Positions 59,534-64,000 of a DNA stretch of 64,000 bases are shown here, piece by piece. The DNA lies in assembly GCA_002478115.1 (NCBI GenBank), contig DLMH01000158.1, forward strand, positions 28,929 to 92,928. Direction: 5' to 3'. The stretch comes from Candidatus Acidiferrum typicum (lineage in GTDB: Bacteria; Acidobacteriota; Terriglobia; Acidiferrales; UBA7541). Position 1 is the first letter of the stretch. Each line of letters opens with the position of its first letter. The notes under the pieces were generated by a model. It saw only the letters and a list, made by a program, of their open reading frames with translations. It made no database searches and had not been told where the DNA came from. Both the position numbers and the translations under genes were made by a program.

Positions 59534-59880
59534 GGGCGGACCTCATGCGTTTCAGCTGTCATCGTGGAATTCGCTTGTTTCTCTTGCCATTTCTCCGGAA
59601 CCGGGTCGAATCCAAACTTGCGGGATAAAGGATGGCAACGCGACAGGCGCTTCGTCCCTAGCCAGATGCCGCGCCACACTCCGAATCGTTTAATCGCTTC
59701 GTGGGCGTAGCGGGAACACGTAGGCTCGTAGCGGCAAGTGCCGGCCAAGAGCGGCGAGAGATAAAGCTTATAAAAATCGAGCGCAAAGAGTGCCGCGCGC
59801 ACCCCCGCCGATTTCGGCGTCTGCCGCATTTCTTCTTGTAGTGGCGCAGCATCCTGCGCCACATTTGCCGAGGCGTTCAC
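59530..59880 (-). CDS. yidD: membrane protein insertion efficiency factor YidD
   Basis: 116 residues from the GTG at 59880, which overlaps the rnpA stop (GTGA); a later ATG at 59829 is also possible. Core: LFALDFYKLYLSPLLAGTCR, YEPTCSRYAHEAI, WLGTKRLSRCHPLS, the three conserved cysteines and the HP-type C-terminal motif. Small amphipathic membrane-associated protein acting with YidC. Both junctions overlap, implying coupled translation of rnpA, yidD and yidC. Confidence 0.9.
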   Translation of the reverse strand: MNASANVAQDAAPLQEEMRQTPKSAGVRAALFALDFYKLYLSPLLAGTCRYEPTCSRYAHEAIKRFGVWRGIWLGTKRLSRCHPLSRKFGFDPVPEKWQEKQANSTMTAETHEVRP

Positions 59881-60305
59881 GGGCTCTTCAACAGGCGCAG
59901 GAACTCCGCCGTCAGCGCCGCAAAAGGCGCCTTTGCGACGGAACGCTTCGGGTGAATGACGATGTCCCATCCTGCTGGTATCTCCTCGCGGTGGCAGCGG
60001 ACCATCTCGCGCAACCTTCTGCGCATGCGGTTGCGTACCACGGCACCGCCGAGTGCCTTCTTGATGCTGAAACCGAAGCGGCTCAGTGGCAGTTCATTGG
60101 CACGAAGGAACACGGTGAAGTGAGCATTGGAGCGGCGCTTGCCGGTGCTATAGACCGCGTCAAATTCGCTCTTGCGGACCAAACGCGCCTCGCGCGGAAA
60201 CGTCTGACCCTGCCTCGCCGGTGGCGATGCCGGAGCTGCCCCATTACTCGGGAGTAAGGCGATGACGTCCCTTCTTGCGGCGTGCCGCAAGGACTTTGCG
60301 GCCAC
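59877..60305 (-). CDS. rnpA: ribonuclease P protein component
   Basis: The RnpA core is [45 protein letters not shown] and [18 protein letters not shown]. The start is a problem: between the core and the rpmH stop (60244-60246) the only in-frame starts are a GTG at 60305 and a TTG at 60290, both inside rpmH, or a late TTG near 60185 that would cut the core. I give the GTG at 60305 (142 residues), which overlaps rpmH by 62 bases. An overlapping rpmH/rnpA arrangement is known from Thermus. Protein subunit of tRNA 5' processing RNase P. Confidence 0.88.
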   Translation of the reverse strand: MAAKSLRHAARRDVIALLPSNGAAPASPPARQGQTFPREARLVRKSEFDAVYSTGKRRSNAHFTVFLRANELPLSRFGFSIKKALGGAVVRNRMRRRLREMVRCHREEIPAGWDIVIHPKRSVAKAPFAALTAEFLRLLKSP

Positions 60306-60384
60306 CCTTGGTCTTCATGCGCGAACGAAATCCGTGCGTTTTGGCGCGGCGGCGTTTCCGCGGTTGAAATGTACGCTTTGGCAA
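60244..60384 (-). CDS. rpmH: 50S ribosomal protein L34
   Basis: 46 residues starting at a TTG (60384) preceded by GGGGGAG; protein begins (M)[18 protein letters not shown] and ends [12 protein letters not shown]. Family length and the basic sequence leave no doubt. First gene of the rpmH-rnpA-yidD-yidC-jag block. No dnaA is found on the other side. Confidence 0.95.
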   Translation of the reverse strand: MPKRTFQPRKRRRAKTHGFRSRMKTKGGRKVLAARRKKGRHRLTPE

Positions 60385-60628
60385 AGCACTCCCCCTTGTT
60401 TCGGAAAACGGCCGGCGAAATTCCCAAGCGCCATCCCCTGCCAGCAATTTGCTGTGGGTTCAAACGATCAAACAAGATGGCCCCGGGGTAGCTCCGTCAA
60501 GCCTTACTGCCGCAATCCAGGCAGCTTTCTGAATTCACTAGTGTACTTGCGCGGCGCGCACAGGGTCAAGAAAAGGGCGGGGGTATGGTAGTGGGCATGT
60601 CCAGTCTGGCGCACGCCGAGATTCCCAT

Positions 60629-61945
60629 CTAGTTATGCAATTCAGCGTCAGTCGGACAACTTGAAGGACTGAAATCTTCATCTGGGCCTTTCGAGCTAGT
60701 ACGTTTCAGCGTAAAGGCTCCTTGTTGCTCAGTCCCATCTGGATGCTCAACGGAATAGGTTCCGTTGATGGCCGCATTCATTCTCTTGCCCCGGAATGTG
60801 ATCTTTCCGATTGCACTCCTTACCACGAAAGTTACTTCTGAGTCCAAAATGAAGCCTTCGAGAGGACCACTGCCGAAGAGCGGCTTTTGGACGCCCATAC
60901 ATCCCGTGAGGGCGCCTTGGTTATCCAAGACTACGATCCCAAAGTCAGCAGAGGTGTCTACCGTTTGGTTGTGGACAATTCCTCCAAACTGTCCGGTTAA
61001 AGGTGATTTATCCGATTTGTGCTCTTGTTGAAGAGCATCAGCGGCGGTTGAAGTGGTAGCCTCACGCCCCTGACTTTGAGCATGACGTACAGCAGCCTGG
61101 AATTGTTTGATCGAAACCTGAAAATGCTGGTCGAGAAGAGGCTGAATATAGTCTGCTGAAACGGCAAAATTAAGATTCTGGCCTCTTTCAAATTGAAAAG
61201 TAGCAACACCGATCATGCGTCCGTCAGAATTAAGTACAGGTCCACCAGAAGACCCAGGTGAAATTGGAGCAGTGATCTGCAAATAGCGAACCGAGTCATA
61301 CTCACGAATTGCACTCAAAATCCCATCGCTCACGGTGTTCTCGAGCCCCTGTGGACTGCCAATAGCTATGACCTTTTGTCCGACTTTTAGGCTTTCTGAA
61401 GGCGCAAATGTAACGTGAGGGAGGTTTCGCGGTTTCTCGATACTTCCGAGCTCATAAAGCTGGAACACCAAGAGGTCCTTCTCCAAATCAGCCCCTTCAA
61501 CGGAAAGTATCTCGAACTTGCGGCCGTTGCAGCATTCAGCGAAAGCCTGTGATACCCCTCGCAGGACGTGGTAATTGCTTCCAGCGAGCCCGTCGGGACG
61601 TACGATGAACCCACTTCCTTGTGACACCGGTGAGCCTTTAGCATTCATTCCCACGATCATAAGAACTGCTTCATCAAACGGAGTCGTTTTTTGCGAGTGA
61701 TCATCAGGTGGCTTCATATTACTGACGTTTTGCTGAGAATTTCCAGTTTCTTTCAGTGAAACAATGACAGCAAATATTCCCAGCAAGACGACTAGGAGGA
61801 CTAAAAACGGCACACGAACGCGTCGCCAATTTACTACTTTTTGCCAAACTGTTTCTTGGGGCGGGCGGTAGAGCGTCTGGCCACACGACAGGCAGAAGAC
61901 AGCGTCCTCTGGATTATGCGCACCACAGTTTATACAGAAAGCCAC
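60629..61945 (-). CDS. zinc-ribbon, membrane-anchored trypsin-like serine protease
   Basis: 438 residues. N-terminal zinc ribbon CINCGAHNPEDAVFCLSCG (residues 4-22, two CXXC), a membrane helix (about 44-63, VPFLVLLVVLLGIFAVIVSL), then an extracytoplasmic trypsin-fold domain (about 90-280) with catalytic His in SNYHVLRG, Asp in ADLEKDLLVFQ and Ser in SPGSSGGPVLNS. The C-terminal ~110 residues (QLEEHK... GKITFRGKRMNAAINGTYSV) form a beta-rich unassigned domain. Divergent from the next zinc-ribbon gene, 78 bp apart. Confidence 0.85.
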   Translation of the reverse strand: MAFCINCGAHNPEDAVFCLSCGQTLYRPPQETVWQKVVNWRRVRVPFLVLLVVLLGIFAVIVSLKETGNSQQNVSNMKPPDDHSQKTTPFDEAVLMIVGMNAKGSPVSQGSGFIVRPDGLAGSNYHVLRGVSQAFAECCNGRKFEILSVEGADLEKDLLVFQLYELGSIEKPRNLPHVTFAPSESLKVGQKVIAIGSPQGLENTVSDGILSAIREYDSVRYLQITAPISPGSSGGPVLNSDGRMIGVATFQFERGQNLNFAVSADYIQPLLDQHFQVSIKQFQAAVRHAQSQGREATTSTAADALQQEHKSDKSPLTGQFGGIVHNQTVDTSADFGIVVLDNQGALTGCMGVQKPLFGSGPLEGFILDSEVTFVVRSAIGKITFRGKRMNAAINGTYSVEHPDGTEQQGAFTLKRTSSKGPDEDFSPSSCPTDAELHN

Positions 61946-62023
61946 TAGAATCTCAGATAACGATAACGCTTTCGTAGACTCGAATCTAGTATTACACTGC
62001 GTTCGTCTGGAGATTGCCCTGCC

Positions 62024-63274
62024 ATGTTCTGTCCTAACTGTTCCTGCGAACTCCCGGCTGTTGCAAAGTTCTGCGTCAAATGTGGCTCACGGGTAGAGAT
62101 TCCGACAACTGCCCCTCGGGCGCTGGGATCCTCCTGTATGAATTGTGCCAAACCGCTCGATCCATCAGACAAATTCTGCAGTTACTGTGGCCATAAGGTA
62201 ATACCTCCCCAAGCCCAAGTTGAACGGATGGCGAGTGATATTGCGGCGAAAAATCTTGAGAAGCATGCTAAGCATTACTCTCAAATGTCAAGTGATGATT
62301 TGGTCCGTCTTTCAGCAGAATTAGGCCAACTTACTCCTGTTGCACAAAAGGCCTTGATCTTGGAGATTGCAAAGAGAGGCATAAAGGACACCTCGGAGGT
62401 GCTCGAACAGGCGAAACTTGAGGAACCCCAGACGAAACAGCCTCTGGCTGAGGAGTCACCAGTCGTTTCCACTCATTCATCGCCCACGACTCAAATTGCG
62501 CCAACAACTCAAGATACTGCGAGCGCTCAAGTCGCGGTTCCGGTGGACGTTAGCTCGCAAAAAAGAACGCCAGCGCCATATGCAAAGTTTGTGGTCCTCC
62601 TCTTGCTATGTTGTTTGTGCGCCTCCATTGGCGTCTTTGCCCTCTTCGACGCATTCGCGCGGAATACCACCGCTTTTGCCGTTGAGGCGCTGTCGGTTTT
62701 GCCTGCCCTCCTTTTCGGTTGGCTTGGATGGAAGAACTGGAAAAACATATTGGAGAGCGAACCAAGACATGAAGTGAAGTCCAGGCGCCGTGTTAGGAAC
62801 GCATTAGTGACGAGCGTCATTTTTATTCTCTTGTATCTGGGACTAGCCGCTTTCCTGGGATCACTAATCGGCCAAAATCGTGCTGAAGCTATACAGCTTA
62901 ACTCTGATATTAGCCGCCAGAAGGAGCTGGCTGACCACATATCAAAGGCTCGAAATACCGTTTCTAACTCCATATCATCCTATGTCGCGATGTACGCGGG
63001 AATCGAATCAGACGTAAAGGACTATTCGTCAACTCTCTTGAGGCTCAGGGAAGAATTGCCCAAATACGACAGTAAATTTCCTGCCCAGAGTGATACGACG
63101 CACAAGTTTATGGGTACGATTGAGAGGGAAAACCGGCGAAGTGGTCTATTAACCAAACAGATCGAGGCAGCGAAACAAATTGCACTACTTGATGAGTATC
63201 AGCAGGGGGCAGCGTGGAAAAGTGACATGATCCCGTTGCTAAAAGAAGAGGATGCGCTTGACGAATCTAAGTAG
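62024..63274 (+). CDS. double-zinc-ribbon membrane protein
   Basis: 416 residues. Two N-terminal zinc ribbons, CPNCSCELPAVAKFCVKCG (3-21) and CMNCAKPLDPSDKFCSYCG (about 38-56). A helical segment and Pro/Thr linker follow; three membrane helices (about 190-210, 217-236 and 262-283, the last VTSVIFILLYLGLAAFLGSL); then a ~130-residue coiled-coil-like extracytoplasmic or cytoplasmic tail (residues 290-415). No named family beyond zinc ribbon. Its divergence from a protease with the same N-terminal type suggests a shared function. Confidence 0.75.
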   Translation: MFCPNCSCELPAVAKFCVKCGSRVEIPTTAPRALGSSCMNCAKPLDPSDKFCSYCGHKVIPPQAQVERMASDIAAKNLEKHAKHYSQMSSDDLVRLSAELGQLTPVAQKALILEIAKRGIKDTSEVLEQAKLEEPQTKQPLAEESPVVSTHSSPTTQIAPTTQDTASAQVAVPVDVSSQKRTPAPYAKFVVLLLLCCLCASIGVFALFDAFARNTTAFAVEALSVLPALLFGWLGWKNWKNILESEPRHEVKSRRRVRNALVTSVIFILLYLGLAAFLGSLIGQNRAEAIQLNSDISRQKELADHISKARNTVSNSISSYVAMYAGIESDVKDYSSTLLRLREELPKYDSKFPAQSDTTHKFMGTIERENRRSGLLTKQIEAAKQIALLDEYQQGAAWKSDMIPLLKEEDALDESK

Positions 63275-63848
63275 CCACTTTTGGTTTCACGGGATATATG
63301 GAGTTTACCGCTATTTCCCAGTCATGAGTTCTAAAGACATGTTTCACTCGCACGGATCGGAAGAGGTAGGCTAACCACAAAGATTCCGGGACTATAGTCA
63401 GGAAATTCAGTGCAACGTTGTCAGGAAAATAAAACTGGTCAATGACCGTTGAGACGATTGCCGCGACAATTGATGCGGCTATCAACCAACGAAGAAGCTT
63501 CAAGAGATCCCAAGTTCGCACTGATAACAAGATCGTTCCAACTGCCAGTTGAGCCAAATACAGGATGAGCACAGGCACAACGCTAATAAGGAACAAAGCA
63601 GATTTTTCACTACTGTCGAAATTTTCTGGCACGTAGCTCTGAATGTTCATAGCGAAGAAAATTGACGTCATCAGCAGACCGCCATACAACTGCCAATAAA
63701 AGAACAGCAGCCAGCCTCCGATCGGATTTCGTTTTGCACCGTTGCAAATGAGCCAAGCAACGATAATTCCACCTGGGTATGTCGGAGCAGGCGGAGAATT
63801 ACTGGCCGAAGTCGCAAGCCAGACAACGACATTGCTGAGCGAAAGCAT
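63267..63848 (-). CDS. hypothetical multi-pass membrane protein
   Basis: 193 residues, tail-to-tail overlap of eight bases with the zinc-ribbon gene. Four or five membrane helices (about 5-35, 41-65, 82-106, 115-140, 150-165). Short charged C-terminus. No family recognised. The lower GC content of this and the two preceding genes differs from the ribosomal-protein block. 152 bp after its start to the window end hold no gene. Confidence 0.6.
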   Translation of the reverse strand: MLSLSNVVVWLATSASNSPPAPTYPGGIIVAWLICNGAKRNPIGGWLLFFYWQLYGGLLMTSIFFAMNIQSYVPENFDSSEKSALFLISVVPVLILYLAQLAVGTILLSVRTWDLLKLLRWLIAASIVAAIVSTVIDQFYFPDNVALNFLTIVPESLWLAYLFRSVRVKHVFRTHDWEIAVNSIYPVKPKVAT

Positions 63849-64000
63849 CCGTGTTGCTCCCGGAATTACTTAGTGAATTCTGCGCTGAAAGACTCGCGTT
63901 GACAAGTGAGGGGTGTATCACTTTTCCCCTCCCCATAAGCTACCCCGTCAAGAAAACGGCTGGGATGAAAACGGGAGCTAGCCCGGAAATCTCACAAGGG

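Noticed and set aside
60385..60628. Possible replication origin next to rpmH
   Set aside because: No TTATCCACA-type DnaA boxes or AT-rich unwinding region and no dnaA gene seen.
1..64000. CRISPR arrays, insertion sequences, rRNA operons
   Set aside because: No regularly spaced direct repeats, transposase motifs or rRNA-like segments were seen on reading both strands.

Overview
The window looks like a chromosomal segment of an Acidobacteriota bacterium, probably class Terriglobia. The basis is family content: VWFA-related secreted protein, TonB-C proteins with proline-rich linkers, very large multiheme cytochromes, an archaeal-type aspartate-semialdehyde dehydrogenase, and GC-rich coding with short palindromic intergenic repeats. 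This is inference from gene families, not a database match. About 64 protein genes are supported; there are no rRNA genes, CRISPR arrays or transposases, and the only tRNA signal is a 3' fragment.

Layout. 1-1054 is probably the right end of an integrated island ending in a tRNA-Val(GAC) 3' remnant. 1.3-3.8 kb holds an OmpA-family protein and a SYLF protein. 4.1-11.8 kb is the most striking locus: a decayed outer-membrane barrel remnant, two monoheme cytochromes c, a six-heme NapC-like protein, a 19-heme protein, a cytochrome b, and a 13-heme cytochrome fused to a second cytochrome b, giving 40 predicted c-type haems. 12-20.7 kb carries a class II aldolase, glutamate dehydrogenase, a PilZ-like/TonB fusion, tryptophanase, an acyltransferase-like hydrolase and hypotheticals. 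20.8-24.3 kb is a tight five-gene operon built around YnbA, an acyltransferase and YnbB (a phospholipid-type cassette). 24.6-27.0 kb is an aspartate-family operon (aspartokinase then asd) behind a Thr/Ile-rich leader peptide and an intrinsic terminator, i.e. a ThrL-like attenuator; the aspartokinase carries an in-frame stop.

27.1-37.2 kb contains a dimethylarginine hydrolase-like protein, prephenate dehydratase, DinB, lipoamide dehydrogenase, LipB, and the E1 alpha and beta subunits of a 2-oxoacid dehydrogenase, then a secreted GH5-like enzyme. 37.4-50.4 kb is mixed: ABM protein, VWFA protein, LOG protein, a TonB-C protein, a large ACP/AMP-ligase/acyltransferase fusion, pentapeptide repeats, MOSC, PurD, and a rhomboid-like protein lacking its catalytic serine with a frameshifted tail.

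50.5-60.4 kb is the origin-proximal set on the minus strand: rpmH, rnpA, yidD, yidC, jag, then (after selD, a membrane hydrolase and a CPBP protease) rsmG, a cluster of five parS-like sites, parA, parB and a bactofilin. dnaA, mnmE and mnmG are not in the window. The last 3.4 kb holds two zinc-ribbon membrane proteins (one a trypsin-like protease) and a membrane protein.
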